The notes below the pieces were generated by a model. That model ran no database searches. It saw only the letters and a program-made list of their open reading frames with translations, and had not been told where the DNA came from. A stretch of 64,000 nucleotides of DNA from Metapseudomonas boanensis (GTDB taxonomy: Bacteria > Pseudomonadota > Gammaproteobacteria > Pseudomonadales > Pseudomonadaceae), in contig NZ_JAGTIS010000017.1 of NCBI RefSeq assembly GCF_018704125.1, forward strand, positions 1 to 64,000, in the 5' to 3' direction. A program made the position numbers and the translations under genes. Shown here piece by piece: positions 44,507 through 54,287 of the stretch (position 1 is the stretch's first letter; the number at the start of each line of letters is the position of its first letter).

Positions 44507-45868
44507 CTAACGCGAGAAATCACGGTGTTCGGTAATGGCACGGTCCACCCAGCGGCGGGCCTGGCCAAGGTAATGTGCGGGATCGAGCAGACGGTCGAGA
44601 TCAGCGGCAGACAATTGCGCGGTCACCTCGGCATTGGCACCAAGGACCTTGCGCAGGTGCGCGCCCTCCTTCACCGCCTGTCGGCAGCACTGCTCGATCA
44701 AGTGGTGCGCGGCATCGCGGCCGATGCGCTGGGCCAGGGCGATGCTCACCGCCTCGGCCAGCACCAGACCCCGGGTCAGATCGAGATTACGGCGCATGCG
44801 CTCGGCATCCACTTCCAGTCCCGGCACTACCAGCAACGCCTGTTGCAGCGCGCCGGATACCAGGCAGCTGAGCTCAGGCAAGGTTTCCCACTCGGCATGC
44901 CAGAGGCCGAGGCTGCGCTCGTGCTCCTGCGGCATGGCGGCGAACATGGTGGAGACCAATCCCGGTGCACGGGTGGCGGCGCCGATCAGCACAGCCGCGC
45001 TGACCGGGTTGCGCTTATGCGGCATGGTGGACGAACCGCCCTTGCCGGGCGCGGAAGGCTCGAACACTTCGCCGGCCTCAGTCTGCATCAGCAGGCTGAG
45101 GTCACGGCCCAGCTTGCCGAGACTGCCGGCGATCAGCCCCAGCAGGCTGGCGAATTCCACCAATCGGTCACGCTGGGTATGCCACGGCTGGTCAGGGAGG
45201 TTAAGGTCGAGCTCACGGGCCAGGGCCTCGGCCACCGGCCAGGCCTGGTCGCCCAGGGCAGCCAGGCTGCCAGACGCGCCGCCGAACTGCAGGCACATCA
45301 GGCGCGGCTTGAGTTCGACCAGACGCTGGCGATGACGGGTAATGGCGCCCAACACACCGGCGAGCTTCATTCCTAGAGTCACGGGGGTGGCCTGCTGCAG
45401 CCAGGTGCGGCCAGCAAGCGGGGTTTCCGCATAGCGTTGTGCTTGCACGGCCAGGGCGTCGGCCAACTGCGCCAGATCCTGCTCGATGAGCACGATGGCA
45501 GCGCGCAGTTGTAGCACCAGACCGCTGTCCATGGCGTCCTGGCTGGTGGCGCCAAGGTGCACGAAGCGCTCGGCCTCGGCACTGCTGGCAGCAACTTGCT
45601 TACCCAGGGCCTTGACCAAGGGAATGGCGGAATTGCCGGCGCTGGTGATGGCCTGGGCCAGGGAAGCGAAGTCATAGCTATCGGCTTTGCACGCCGCCGC
45701 TATGGGCGCCACGGCTTCTGCCGGGACCAGCCCGACACTCGCCTCGGCGCGAGCCAGCGCGGCTTCGAAATCCAGCATGCCCTGCACCCGGCCATGGTCC
45801 GAAAACACCGCGCGCATGGCCGATTGGGTGAAGTAGGCATCGAAGAGTTGGTTGCTCGGGCTGTTCAA
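44507..45868 (-). CDS. pcaB: 3-carboxy-cis,cis-muconate cycloisomerase
   Basis: 453 residues from a TTG at 45868 giving MNSPSNQLFDAYFTQSAMRA, the normal PcaB N-terminus. The frame remains open upstream into the REP region. Fumarase/aspartase superfamily: signature GKGGSSTMPHKRNPVSAAVL near residue 280 and the first conserved region GATSQDAMDSGLVLQLR near 112. It cyclises 3-carboxymuconate to gamma-carboxymuconolactone. Confidence 0.92.
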   Translation of the reverse strand: MNSPSNQLFDAYFTQSAMRAVFSDHGRVQGMLDFEAALARAEASVGLVPAEAVAPIAAACKADSYDFASLAQAITSAGNSAIPLVKALGKQVAASSAEAERFVHLGATSQDAMDSGLVLQLRAAIVLIEQDLAQLADALAVQAQRYAETPLAGRTWLQQATPVTLGMKLAGVLGAITRHRQRLVELKPRLMCLQFGGASGSLAALGDQAWPVAEALARELDLNLPDQPWHTQRDRLVEFASLLGLIAGSLGKLGRDLSLLMQTEAGEVFEPSAPGKGGSSTMPHKRNPVSAAVLIGAATRAPGLVSTMFAAMPQEHERSLGLWHAEWETLPELSCLVSGALQQALLVVPGLEVDAERMRRNLDLTRGLVLAEAVSIALAQRIGRDAAHHLIEQCCRQAVKEGAHLRKVLGANAEVTAQLSAADLDRLLDPAHYLGQARRWVDRAITEHRDFSR

Positions 45869-45928
45869 GCCAGTGCTCCAAAATGCGGAAAGTGGGTGTG
45901 TCCGCCAATTGTAGAGGCAACCGCACTT

Positions 45929-46008
45929 GTAGGAGCGAGGCGGACACCGAGTTCTTGCTCGCGAACAGGCACCCTCGCCGTTCATTCGCGAGCAAGCTAG
46001 CTCCTACA
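45929..46008. repeat. REP-like palindrome between pcaF and pcaB
   Basis: TGTAGGAGCGAGGCGG at 45929 faces ATTCGCGAGCAAGCTAGCTC, which ends in CTACA at 46008. The left half is nearly identical to the inner part of the repeat at 49057-49209. It sits in the only large gap (177 bases) of the operon. Confidence 0.7.
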
Positions 46009-46045
46009 GGTTCGTAGCTCCACTAGCAGGCCATAAATGACACGA

Positions 46046-47251
46046 TCACACGCGCTCGATGGCAAGAGCGAGTCCCTGACCTACGCCCACGCACATGGTC
46101 GCCAAGCCTTTCTTGCCGCCGGATTTCTCCAGCTGGTGCAAGGCAGTCTGGACCAGACGCGCGCCGCTGGCACCCAGCGGGTGGCCAAGGGCGATGGCGC
46201 CGCCATTGGGGTTGACCTTGTCGCTGTCGTCGGCGATGCCAAGTTCACGCATCACGGCCAGTCCTTGCGCGGCGAAGGCTTCGTTCAGCTCGATCACGTC
46301 GAAATCGCCGATAGCCAGGTTCAGGCGCTCCATCAGCTTGCGGACTGCCGGCACCGGGCCGATGCCCATTACGCGCGGGGCAACGCCGGCGCTGGCCATG
46401 CCAAGCACTTTCGCACGCGGGGTCAGGCCGTGTTTCTTCACCGCTTCAGCGGAGGCCAGGATCAGCGCCACGGCGCCGTCGTTGACGCCGGAGGCGTTGC
46501 CAGCGGTGACGGTCTTGTCCGGGCCGTTGACCGGTTTCAGCTTGGCCAGGGCTTCGAGGGTGGTGTCCGGACGCAGGTGCTCGTCCTGGTCGACCACGGT
46601 CTCACCCTTCTTGCCCTTGATCACCACCGGGACGATCTCTTCGGCGAAGAAGCCTTCGGCCTGGGCGCGACCGGCGCGTTGCTGGCTGCGCACGGCAAAG
46701 GCGTCCTGGTCTTGACGACTCACCTTGTAATCATCAGCGACGTTGTCAGCAGTCTGCGGCATGGCGTCGACGCCGTATTGGGCCTTCATCAGCGGATTGA
46801 TGAAACGCCAGCCGATGGTGGTGTCCTCGATCTTCTGGCTGCGACCAAAAGCGCTGTCAGCCTTGCCCATGACGTAAGGAGCACGGGACATGGACTCCAC
46901 GCCACCGGCAATCGCCAGTTCCATCTCGCCCGAGGCGATGGCACGGAACGCGGTGCCCACTGCATCCATGCCCGAGGCACAGAGTCGGTTCAGGGTCACG
47001 CCGGGCACGCTGTCCGGCAGGCCGGCCAGCAGCAGCGCCATACGGGCGACGTTGCGGTTGTCCTCGCCAGCCTGGTTGGCGCAGCCGAGGAACACTTCAT
47101 CGAGCAGATTCCACTGGACCTGCGGGTTGCGTTCGACCAGTGCCTTGATCGGGACAGCAGCCAGATCGTCGGCACGTACCGGGGCCAGGGAGCCGCCGAA
47201 GCGACCGATGGGCGTGCGGATGGCGTCGCAGATGTAGACCTCGCGGCTCAT
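46046..47251 (-). CDS. pcaF: 3-oxoadipyl-CoA thiolase
   Basis: 401 residues. Thiolase active-site Cys91 in [10 protein letters not shown], His in [17 protein letters not shown] and the C-terminal Cys in [11 protein letters not shown]. It splits beta-ketoadipyl-CoA to succinyl-CoA and acetyl-CoA, the last step for both benzoate and protocatechuate. The ATG overlaps the catJ stop (ATGA). Confidence 0.93.
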   Translation of the reverse strand: MSREVYICDAIRTPIGRFGGSLAPVRADDLAAVPIKALVERNPQVQWNLLDEVFLGCANQAGEDNRNVARMALLLAGLPDSVPGVTLNRLCASGMDAVGTAFRAIASGEMELAIAGGVESMSRAPYVMGKADSAFGRSQKIEDTTIGWRFINPLMKAQYGVDAMPQTADNVADDYKVSRQDQDAFAVRSQQRAGRAQAEGFFAEEIVPVVIKGKKGETVVDQDEHLRPDTTLEALAKLKPVNGPDKTVTAGNASGVNDGAVALILASAEAVKKHGLTPRAKVLGMASAGVAPRVMGIGPVPAVRKLMERLNLAIGDFDVIELNEAFAAQGLAVMRELGIADDSDKVNPNGGAIALGHPLGASGARLVQTALHQLEKSGGKKGLATMCVGVGQGLALAIERV

Positions 47252-48030
47252 TCCTCACCTCCTTGCTGGCCATGGGCGGCGGCAGTCCGGGCTTCCAGAG
47301 CGCGCAGCGCGGTCAGTTCCTCTTCGTTCGGCGCGACGGTCTCCTTGAGCTCGGCAGCGAAGCGGATCGGCCAGCCGGTTGCTGCAATCACCTGCTCACG
47401 GGTCACACCCGGGTGCAGCGAGGTGACGATGAATTCGTTGGTGCCGGCTTCCGGCTCCATGATGCAGAGGTCGGTGATGATGCCGACCGGCCCCTTGCCG
47501 GGCAGGCCGAGCTGCTTGCGGTGATCGCCGCCTTCGCCATGGCCGACCGAGGTGATGAAGGCCAGCTTGTCGACGAAGGTGCGGTGCGACTGCTTGAGGA
47601 TGATCAGCACTTCCTTGGCGGAGCCGGCGATCTCCGGGGCACCGCCGGCGCCGGGCAGGCGTACTTTCGGCTGATGGTAGTCGCCGATCACTGTGGTGTT
47701 GATGTTGCCGAAGCGGTCCACCTGGGCAGCACCGAGGAAGCCGACGTCGATGCGGCCACCTTGCAGCCAGTAGCGGAAGATCTCGCCAGTCGGCACAACG
47801 GTATCGGCGGTTTCGGCCAGCTCCCCGTCACCGATGGACAGCGGCAGCACTGTTGGCTTTGCGCCGATGGGGCCAGATTCATAGATCAGCACCACGTCGG
47901 GGGACGAGGTCAGGCGCGCCAGGTTGGCAGCCTTGGACGGGAGGCCGATGCCGACGAAGCAGACGGCGCCGTTCTTCAGGCGACGGGCAGCGGCAACGGT
48001 CATCATTTCATTGGTGGTGTAGGCGCTCAT
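47248..48030 (-). CDS. catJ: 3-oxoadipate CoA-transferase subunit B, CatJ type
   Basis: 260 residues from the ATG at 48030 ([20 protein letters not shown]). CoA-transferase family I subunit [26 protein letters not shown] with the likely catalytic Glu, [19 protein letters not shown] and [11 protein letters not shown]. The length (260) and sequence fit the CatI/CatJ type described in P. knackmussii rather than the shorter PcaJ (about 213). It transfers CoA from succinyl-CoA to beta-ketoadipate with CatI. Confidence 0.88.
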   Translation of the reverse strand: MSAYTTNEMMTVAAARRLKNGAVCFVGIGLPSKAANLARLTSSPDVVLIYESGPIGAKPTVLPLSIGDGELAETADTVVPTGEIFRYWLQGGRIDVGFLGAAQVDRFGNINTTVIGDYHQPKVRLPGAGGAPEIAGSAKEVLIILKQSHRTFVDKLAFITSVGHGEGGDHRKQLGLPGKGPVGIITDLCIMEPEAGTNEFIVTSLHPGVTREQVIAATGWPIRFAAELKETVAPNEEELTALRALEARTAAAHGQQGGEE

Positions 48031-48893
48031 CACTTGGCCTCCGCAATCTTGGCTTTGGCGATTTTTTCTTGGAATTGGGCGAAATCCTTGGTGCCACGGA
48101 TGTACTCGTTGATCCAGGCCGTGAAGGTTTCGCGGTCGCGGGCAATCGGGTCCCAGGCCTGGTAGAAGCGGTTGTCGCGCTCGTAGTAGCCATGGGCATA
48201 GGACGGATGGGCGCCACCGGGAACATGGCAAACAGCGGCCAGGGCCCAGGTCGGCAGCACGCAGGCGTTCATCGGCGCGTTCAGGTCGTCGACGATTTCT
48301 TCCACGGTGACGATGCAGCGCTTGGCCGCCAGGGCCGCTTCCTTCTGTACGCCGAGGATGCCCCAGAGCAGCACGTTGCCCTTGCGATCGGCCTTCTGCG
48401 CGTGGATCACGGTCACGTCCGGGCGTACCGAAGGCACGGCAGCCAGCACTTCACCGGTGAACGGGCAGGTAACGGTCTTGATCAGCGGGTTGACCTTCGG
48501 CAGGTCGGAGCCGGCATAAGCACGCAACACGGCGAACGGCAGGCCCGACGCGCCGGCCACATAGGAGTTGGCCAGGTCGGCGTGGCTGTGCTCTTCGATC
48601 TCCAGGGCATGCGGCCACTGCTTTTCCACCGCGTCGCGCAGACGGTGCAGCGAACCGACACCGGGGTTTCCTCCCCAGGAGAACACCAGCTTCTTCGCAC
48701 AGCCAGCACCAATCAGCAGGTCATAGACCAGGTCGGGGGTCATGCGCACCAGGGTCAGGTCTTTCTTGCCCTGACGAATGATTTCGTGGGAAGCGGCAGT
48801 AGGAATCAGGTGGGTGAAACCTTCGAGGGCAACGGTGTCGCCGTCGTTGATGAAGCGTTCGACCGCTTCGCGAAGAGAGAGGAGTTCAGCCAT
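48030..48893 (-). CDS. catI: 3-oxoadipate CoA-transferase subunit A, CatI type
   Basis: 287 residues. CoA-transferase subunit A motifs: DGDTVALEGFTHLIPTAASH (about residues 17-36), FSWGGNPGVGSLHRLRDAVE and EEHSHADLANSYVAGASGLP. The length of 287 is that of CatI, not PcaI (about 231). It is the first gene of the catI-catJ-pcaF-pcaB-pcaD-pcaC run. A PcaR-like operator lies 79 bases upstream. Confidence 0.88.
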   Translation of the reverse strand: MAELLSLREAVERFINDGDTVALEGFTHLIPTAASHEIIRQGKKDLTLVRMTPDLVYDLLIGAGCAKKLVFSWGGNPGVGSLHRLRDAVEKQWPHALEIEEHSHADLANSYVAGASGLPFAVLRAYAGSDLPKVNPLIKTVTCPFTGEVLAAVPSVRPDVTVIHAQKADRKGNVLLWGILGVQKEAALAAKRCIVTVEEIVDDLNAPMNACVLPTWALAAVCHVPGGAHPSYAHGYYERDNRFYQAWDPIARDRETFTAWINEYIRGTKDFAQFQEKIAKAKIAEAK

Positions 48894-48971
48894 GGTCGAT
48901 CTCGTGTTGTTATCCAGGGCGATGGAGCGCCGGGTGATGAAAAAGTAACCTCCCCTCGCCCCTCAAACAAT

Positions 48972-49004
48972 CCGATAATCGACTATCTGTTCGTTTATCG
49001 AACG
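48972..49004 (-). promoter_or_regulatory. PcaR-like operator upstream of catI
   Basis: Two half-boxes related to the PcaR motif GTTCGATAATCG face each other: CCGATAATCG at 48972-48981 and TTTATCGAACG at 48994-49004 (CGTTCGATAAA on the minus strand). They lie 79-111 bases before catI, where PcaR is known to activate 3-oxoadipate CoA-transferase genes with beta-ketoadipate as effector. Confidence 0.65.
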
Positions 49005-49056
49005 AATGTGTGCGTTGCTACCGACTATCCCTTTCGTGCGCTGGTACAGCTTTTCC

Positions 49057-49209
49057 TGTGGGGGCGAACTCATTGGCCCTGTCGGCGTTAGCTAATGAGC
49101 CCGTTCGCGAGCAAGAACTCGGCGTCCCCCTCGCTCCTGCAGGGCTCTCAGCCCGACCCTCGATGGCTAGCAACAGCTAACGCCGACAGAGCAACTCATT
49201 CGCCCCACA
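49057..49209. repeat. nested REP/BIME element, about 150 bp
   Basis: An outer imperfect inverted repeat of about 36 bp (TGTGGGGGCGAACTCATTGG at 49057; its partner ends at 49209) includes the perfect 15-mer CTGTCGGCGTTAGCT/AGCTAACGCCGACAG. It encloses a REP-like core (TTCGCGAGCAAGAACTCGGC) matching the repeat at 45929. It lies between catI and the convergent-side end of the porin gene. Confidence 0.7.
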
Positions 49210-49213
49210 TTCC

Positions 49214-50479
49214 TCAGAACAGCGTCCAGGTGTAGCTGAGGATCAGCCGGTTCTCGTCGATGTCGGTGCGGTAATTGGAACGGGCAGTGACGTTGCGCAC
49301 GCGAACTCCAAGGCCTTTGAGCGTGCCGCTCTGGAAGGCGTAGCTGATGTCGAGGTCGCGTTCCCAGTCCTTGCCTTCGTAGCCCAGCCCCGTGTCGACA
49401 TTGTCTCCGGTGATGTAGCGCGTACTGGCCACCAGGCCAGGCACGCCAAGGGCGGCGAAGTCGTAGTCGTAGCGAGCCTGCCAGGAGCGTTCGTCGGCCG
49501 AGGCGAACTCGTAAGTCGGCACCTCATTACCCAGGGGGCTGACGTTGGCGAACACGCGCGGGAAGGCACTGTCCCCGTACATCGCCTGGTAGCCGATGAA
49601 GAAGGTGTGGCCGCCACGCTTGGCCGACAGCAGCGAGAAGAACGCCTGGTTGTCGATGGCGCCGATCAGATGCTTGCCGTCTTCGCTAGCGTCGTAATAG
49701 CCAACGTTGGCGCCGAACACCCAATCCCCCATTGGCTCGCTGTGCTTGAGGCCGAAGAAGCGTTGGTCGTAGAGGTCTTCCAGCTGCGCATACCAGGCGC
49801 TCAAGGTGGTGCGGTTAGCGTTGAAGGCGTAGTCGGCGCCGGCGTAGTTGAAGGCATCGCTCGACGCCTGGCGTTGGGGCTTGTGGCCGAGCATGGCCTG
49901 CATCTTGTCATCCCCGGCTTCGTTGCGCAGGCTTGTGGAGGTCAGATGGCCGCCCTGCAAGGTCAGCCCCGCGATCTCATTGGAGACGACGCTGGCTCCC
50001 TGATAGGTCGGCGGCAGTAGGCGAATATCGCTAAATACCAATACCGGCAGGTTCGGCTGCAGCTCGCCGACCTTCAGCTCGGTTTTCGACAGTCGGGTCT
50101 TCAGCGCCACGCCCAGGCGGCTGTATTCGTCGGCTGCTTCGCCATCCTGCTGAACCGGAAGCAGCCCGGTGTTGACCCGCCCTCTCCCGCTGTCCAACTT
50201 GATGCCGAGCTGGCCGATGGCGTCCAGACCGAAGCCGACCGACCCTGGCGTGTAGCCGGACTTGAAGTTGAGGATGAAGCCCTGGGCCCACTCTTCGGCC
50301 TTTGACTGCTCGGGCCCGCGGATATCCGAGTAATCGCGGCTGAAGTAGTAGTTTCGGGCTTGCAGGGTGGCGGTCGAGTCAGCGATGAAACCCGATTCAG
50401 CGGCCTGGGAAAGCGCGGGGAAACCAGCGGACACGCCGGCGGACAGCACTGCACACAGCTTGCTTGCGTTGTTTTTCAT
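49214..50479 (-). CDS. benF: OprD-family porin of the benzoate operon (BenF-like)
   Basis: 421 residues. Signal peptide 1-26 (cut near LSQA-AE), OprD barrel, terminal TWTLF. It follows benA-B-C-D-K-E on the same strand, the place of benF in P. putida, so benzoate uptake through the outer membrane is the likely role. It is a close paralogue of the porin at 12499-13791, sharing long identical stretches such as [16 protein letters not shown] and ARSNYRTD. Confidence 0.82.
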   Translation of the reverse strand: MKNNASKLCAVLSAGVSAGFPALSQAAESGFIADSTATLQARNYYFSRDYSDIRGPEQSKAEEWAQGFILNFKSGYTPGSVGFGLDAIGQLGIKLDSGRGRVNTGLLPVQQDGEAADEYSRLGVALKTRLSKTELKVGELQPNLPVLVFSDIRLLPPTYQGASVVSNEIAGLTLQGGHLTSTSLRNEAGDDKMQAMLGHKPQRQASSDAFNYAGADYAFNANRTTLSAWYAQLEDLYDQRFFGLKHSEPMGDWVFGANVGYYDASEDGKHLIGAIDNQAFFSLLSAKRGGHTFFIGYQAMYGDSAFPRVFANVSPLGNEVPTYEFASADERSWQARYDYDFAALGVPGLVASTRYITGDNVDTGLGYEGKDWERDLDISYAFQSGTLKGLGVRVRNVTARSNYRTDIDENRLILSYTWTLF

Positions 50480-50627
50480 GTCACCACTCTTGTTTTTATA
50501 GGGACGAAACTCCCCCTACCCTGGAAACGGTTTGTTGAACCGGGCCCTGGGGCATGCACGCAAGGGGGAAAAGACTGGCGCGGGATGCGGACAGCTCCCG
50601 CAGGGATCCCGCACCGGGTGCAGCGAA

Positions 50628-51842
50628 CTAGCGGTCGGCCTCCAGAGCCTCCGTGTCATCGGGTATCGTTCTGGGCGCTGTTCGCGCGGTGAGCAGCAGG
50701 TGCGCGGCCAAGCCGAAGATCAGCCCCCAGAACGCCGCCGACAGCCCCAGGAAGGACATGCCGGAGGCCGTCACCAGGAAGGTGATCAGCGCCGCCTCCC
50801 GGTCATCGGGTGCAGCCATCGAGCCAGCCAGCGCTCCCGCAATCGCGGCGAACAGGGCCAGGCCCGCCAGAGCCGCAATCAGCTCCTTGGGAAAGGCGCT
50901 GAAGATCGACACCAGCGTGGCACCGAAGATACCCAGCACCAGGTAGAACACTCCGCCGGCCACACCGGCGATGTAGCGCTTGCCTTTATCTTCGTGCGCT
51001 TCGCGGCTGGTGCAGATGGCGGCAGTGATGGCTGCCAGGGTCAGGCCGTGGCAACCAAACGGAGCCAACAGGAGACTGCCCAGACCGCTGGCAGAAATGA
51101 TCGGGCTGGCCGGCGTTGCATAACCGTGGTTCCGAAGTACTGCAACACCCGGCACGAACTGCCCGGTCAGCGCCACCATCACCAGCGGCAGGGCGATGTT
51201 GAGCAGCCCGTGCCAGCTGAACTCCGGCGCGATCCACGTGGGAGTGGCCAGGCCGATCACCAGCGCCGAGCGATTCAACTCCCCGGAGCTGGCGGCGATA
51301 ACGCAACCCACCACCAGCACCGCCATCACCGCATAACGCGGCGCCAGCCGGCGGAACAGCAGGTAGGTCACGAACATGGCCAGCACCATGACCGGCTTGT
51401 CCTTCAGCGAAACGAACAGCCGTGTACCGAAGCTGAACAGGATGCCCGCCAGCATGGCCGCCGAAATGGCGGTCGGCAGCTTGCCGACGATACGGTCGAA
51501 TGCACCGGACAGCCCCACCAGCAGAATGATGCCGTTGGCGAGGATGTAGGCGCCTACCGCTTCGTTCAGGCTGATACCCGGCAGCATCGACACCAGCAAG
51601 GCGGAGCCCGGCGCTGACCAAGCGATCACCACAGGGACCTTGAAGCGCAGGCTCAGGACGATACCCAGCACACCGCTGCCGATGGAAATCGCCCACACCC
51701 AGGAGGACAGTGCCTCAGTCGACATCCCGGCACTCTTGGCCGCCTGAAAGACGATCACCAGCGGCCCGGCATAGGAAATCAGCGTGGCGATGAAACCAGC
51801 CACCCACGCCGACAACGAAAGGTCCTTCATCAAACTGCGCAT
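50628..51842 (-). CDS. benE: benzoate/H+ symporter BenE
   Basis: 404 residues with about 12 membrane segments. BenE family: PLVIVFQAAKSAGMSTEALS, FKVPVVIAWSAPGSALL and GSLLLAPFGCHGLTLAAITA. It imports benzoate with protons across the inner membrane. It lies 42 bases after benK, giving the operon two inner-membrane transporters of different families, as in P. putida. Confidence 0.88.
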   Translation of the reverse strand: MRSLMKDLSLSAWVAGFIATLISYAGPLVIVFQAAKSAGMSTEALSSWVWAISIGSGVLGIVLSLRFKVPVVIAWSAPGSALLVSMLPGISLNEAVGAYILANGIILLVGLSGAFDRIVGKLPTAISAAMLAGILFSFGTRLFVSLKDKPVMVLAMFVTYLLFRRLAPRYAVMAVLVVGCVIAASSGELNRSALVIGLATPTWIAPEFSWHGLLNIALPLVMVALTGQFVPGVAVLRNHGYATPASPIISASGLGSLLLAPFGCHGLTLAAITAAICTSREAHEDKGKRYIAGVAGGVFYLVLGIFGATLVSIFSAFPKELIAALAGLALFAAIAGALAGSMAAPDDREAALITFLVTASGMSFLGLSAAFWGLIFGLAAHLLLTARTAPRTIPDDTEALEADR

Positions 51843-51884
51843 GCTTCCTCCAAGGCCCTGGCGTTCTTCAGGTACAGCGCTGGG

Positions 51885-53222
51885 TCAACCCTGCGCATCA
51901 GCCGCTGTGGCCAGCGGAGCCTGTTGTAGCTGGCGATGGTAAACCAAGCACATGGCCACGGCTGCAATGGCACCCGGAATTGCGAAGGCCATGAAGTTCA
52001 GTTGCAGCGGCAGGTTGATACCGAGCAGCGCGCCCCCCAGCAGCGGGCCGACGATTGCGCCATTACGGCCGATACCCGAAGCCCAACCGAGACCGGTGGA
52101 ACGGAACGCCAGCCCATAGAACTGCGCGGCGGTGGCATACAGCAGGATCTGAGTGCCGATGGTGGTGGCGCCGGCAATACCGATCAGCAGGTAGAGCACC
52201 GGCGTCGGGCTCTTGAAGCCCAGCAGGCTGATGGATACCGCGGCAACAATGAAGAAGCCAGCCACGACCTTCGGCAGATTGAAGCGATCGCCAAGAAATC
52301 CGCCGGCAATGGCGCCGAACATCCCGCCGAAATTGAGTGCCAGCAGGAACGACAGGCTTGAACCCAAGCTGTAGCCCGCGTTGGCCATCAGCTTCGGCAG
52401 CCAGGAGCTCAGTGCGTAGACCATCAGCAGACAGCAGAAAAACGCGACCCAGATCATCAGGGTTTGCAGCGCGCGTCCTTCGCGGAACAGTTCCAGTACC
52501 GGCGCACCCTGGGTTTTCACCTCGGTGAGTTCCAAGCGGTCGTCATCATGCAATTCACGCTGCGGGTCGACCCGCTTGAGGATTGCGCGAGCCTGCTCCA
52601 CGCGGCCCTGGCGCAGCAGGAAACCCACAGACTCAGGCAGGAAGTACAGGACCAGCGGCAGGAGCAGCAACGGCAGCAAGGCGGCGAAAAACATGGCTTC
52701 CCAGCCAAAGCGCGGCAACATGTAGATGCCGACGCCCGCCGACAGCATGCCGCCCAGCGAGTAGCCGCTGAACATGATGGCAACCAAGGTGCTGCGCAGC
52801 TTTTTCGGTGCGTACTCATTCATCAGCGCCACCACATTGGGCATCAGCCCACCGATGCCCAGGCCCGCCATGAAGCGGCAGATACCGAACTCTGTGGGGT
52901 TGCTGGTGAAACCGTTGAGCACCGTAAATCCACTGAACAGCACGAAGCAGATGGCGATGCCCTTCTTACGGCCGATCTTGTCGGCGAGCGAGCCGAAGAC
53001 CAGGGCGCCGAACATCATGCCAAACAGCGCGTAGCTGCCAAGCGCCCCCGCCTCCAGCGGAGACAGGCCCCACTCTTTCATCAGGACGGGCAGGACCACG
53101 CCATAGATGAACAAGTCATAGCCGTCGAAGATGAGCAGGAGCGCACACCAGCACATCACCATCCAGTGAAAGCCGGTAAAGCGCGCGTTATCGATGATCT
53201 CGTGTACGTCGATTTTTCGCAT
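51885..53222 (-). CDS. benK: benzoate MFS transporter BenK
   Basis: 445 residues from the ATG at 53222 (MRKIDVHEIIDNARFTGFHW), the usual start of AAHS-family transporters. Twelve membrane segments; the DGYDLFIYG motif in segment 1 with the conserved acidic residues, loop 2-3 GSLADKIGRKKG and second-half GGFLGDRFNLPK. It imports benzoate by proton symport. The in-frame upstream extension overlaps the REP at 53295 and is not coding. Confidence 0.88.
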   Translation of the reverse strand: MRKIDVHEIIDNARFTGFHWMVMCWCALLLIFDGYDLFIYGVVLPVLMKEWGLSPLEAGALGSYALFGMMFGALVFGSLADKIGRKKGIAICFVLFSGFTVLNGFTSNPTEFGICRFMAGLGIGGLMPNVVALMNEYAPKKLRSTLVAIMFSGYSLGGMLSAGVGIYMLPRFGWEAMFFAALLPLLLLPLVLYFLPESVGFLLRQGRVEQARAILKRVDPQRELHDDDRLELTEVKTQGAPVLELFREGRALQTLMIWVAFFCCLLMVYALSSWLPKLMANAGYSLGSSLSFLLALNFGGMFGAIAGGFLGDRFNLPKVVAGFFIVAAVSISLLGFKSPTPVLYLLIGIAGATTIGTQILLYATAAQFYGLAFRSTGLGWASGIGRNGAIVGPLLGGALLGINLPLQLNFMAFAIPGAIAAVAMCLVYHRQLQQAPLATAADAQG

Positions 53223-53294
53223 GGCATCTGTCTCTTGTTTTTGTTGTGTAGAAACCGCTGGGATGGGCGCGTGACGGTGCCCATTTGTGAGCCT

Positions 53295-53367
53295 GTACGA
53301 TGGGCTGAGCGGAGCGATACCCATCACATCGGAATCGATGGGTATCGCGTTGCTCAACCCATCCTAC
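53295..53367. repeat. REP-like palindrome between benD and benK
   Basis: GTACGATGGGCTGAGCGGAG at 53295 and the inverted copy ending CCCATCCTAC at 53367, with GATACCCATC/GATGGGTATC in the centre. This is a different palindrome family from the GAGCAAGCTCG type seen elsewhere in the window. Confidence 0.7.
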
Positions 53368-53377
53368 GAGGGAGCAT

Positions 53378-54154
53378 TCAGCCCAGGTCACCTCCGCCTA
53401 CAGGTAGGGTTACACCGGTGATGTAGGACGCTTCGTCCGAGGCCAGGAAGAGGATCGCGCCGACTTGTTCGTCGATGGTGCCGTAGCGTTTCATCAGGCT
53501 GCTGTCGATCGTCTGGTCGACGATCTGCTGATACCAACCCTTCTCCTGTGCGCTTTGCTCGGCGGAATTGCGCGGGATGCGACGCGGTGGCGCTTCGGTG
53601 CCGCCAGGCGCAGTTGCGTTGACGCGAATGCCGCGCTCGGCGTTCTCGAACGCCAGGCAGGCAGTCAGCGCATTCACTCCGCCCTTCGCTGCGCCATAAG
53701 GCACGCGGTTGACCCCGCGAGTGGCGATGGACGAGACATTGACGATTGCGCCTGCACCCTGTTCCAACATGTAGGGCAGCACCGCGTGGCAGCACCAGAG
53801 CGTGGGGAACAGCGAGCGACGCACTTCGGCCTCGATCTCGTGTTCCTGATAGTGCTCATAGGGCTTGGCCCAGATGGTGCCGCCGACATTGTTGATGAGG
53901 ATGTCCAGGCGGCCGAAGCGCTCCGCTGCGGCGGCAGCCACACGATGGCACTCGACGAACTGTTCGAGGTCGGCGGTCAGGGCCAGCAGCTGGGCATTGG
54001 AACCCAGTTGGTCGGCCAGCTCGAAGACCAGCTCGGAGCGGTCCACGGCTATGACCCGCGCGCCCTCCTCCGCCAGCCGCTCGGCGACACGGCGGCCGAT
54101 GCCTTGGGCAGCGCCGGTGACCAGCGCGACTTTGTTCTGGAATCTCTTGCTCAT
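53378..54154 (-). CDS. benD: benzoate cis-diol dehydrogenase
   Basis: 258 residues, classical short-chain dehydrogenase. NAD-binding TGAAQGIGRRVA at residues 14-25, NNVGG, active-site Ser (IVNVSSIATRG) and YGAAKGG with Tyr and Lys. It oxidises 1,2-dihydroxycyclohexa-3,5-diene-1-carboxylate to catechol with NAD+ and loss of CO2. It is 133 bases after benC, with a REP element in the gap. Confidence 0.92.
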   Translation of the reverse strand: MSKRFQNKVALVTGAAQGIGRRVAERLAEEGARVIAVDRSELVFELADQLGSNAQLLALTADLEQFVECHRVAAAAAERFGRLDILINNVGGTIWAKPYEHYQEHEIEAEVRRSLFPTLWCCHAVLPYMLEQGAGAIVNVSSIATRGVNRVPYGAAKGGVNALTACLAFENAERGIRVNATAPGGTEAPPRRIPRNSAEQSAQEKGWYQQIVDQTIDSSLMKRYGTIDEQVGAILFLASDEASYITGVTLPVGGGDLG

Positions 54155-54195
54155 GGCAGCCTCTTGAAAATGGCTCGTAACCTATACGGTGCCGG

Positions 54196-54259
54196 TAAGA
54201 GCGAGCTTGCTCGCGAATAGCTCCGCGCGAGGCGGTTCGCGAGCAAGCTCGCTCCTATA
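54196..54259. repeat. REP-like palindrome between benC and benD
   Basis: TAAGAGCGAGCTTGCTCGCG at 54196 with an inverted copy ending CTCGCTCCTATA at 54259; 24-bp near-perfect arms. Confidence 0.7.
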
Positions 54260-54287
54260 AGACGTGCGTTAGATCGAGGGCATTCGC

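Noticed and set aside
43772..45376. 534-residue plus-strand frame across pcaD and pcaB
   Set aside because: Antisense of two conserved pca genes; no ribosome binding site and no recognisable domain.
46037..47524. 495-residue plus-strand frame across pcaF and catJ
   Set aside because: Antisense shadow of thiolase and CoA-transferase genes whose motifs are intact on the minus strand.
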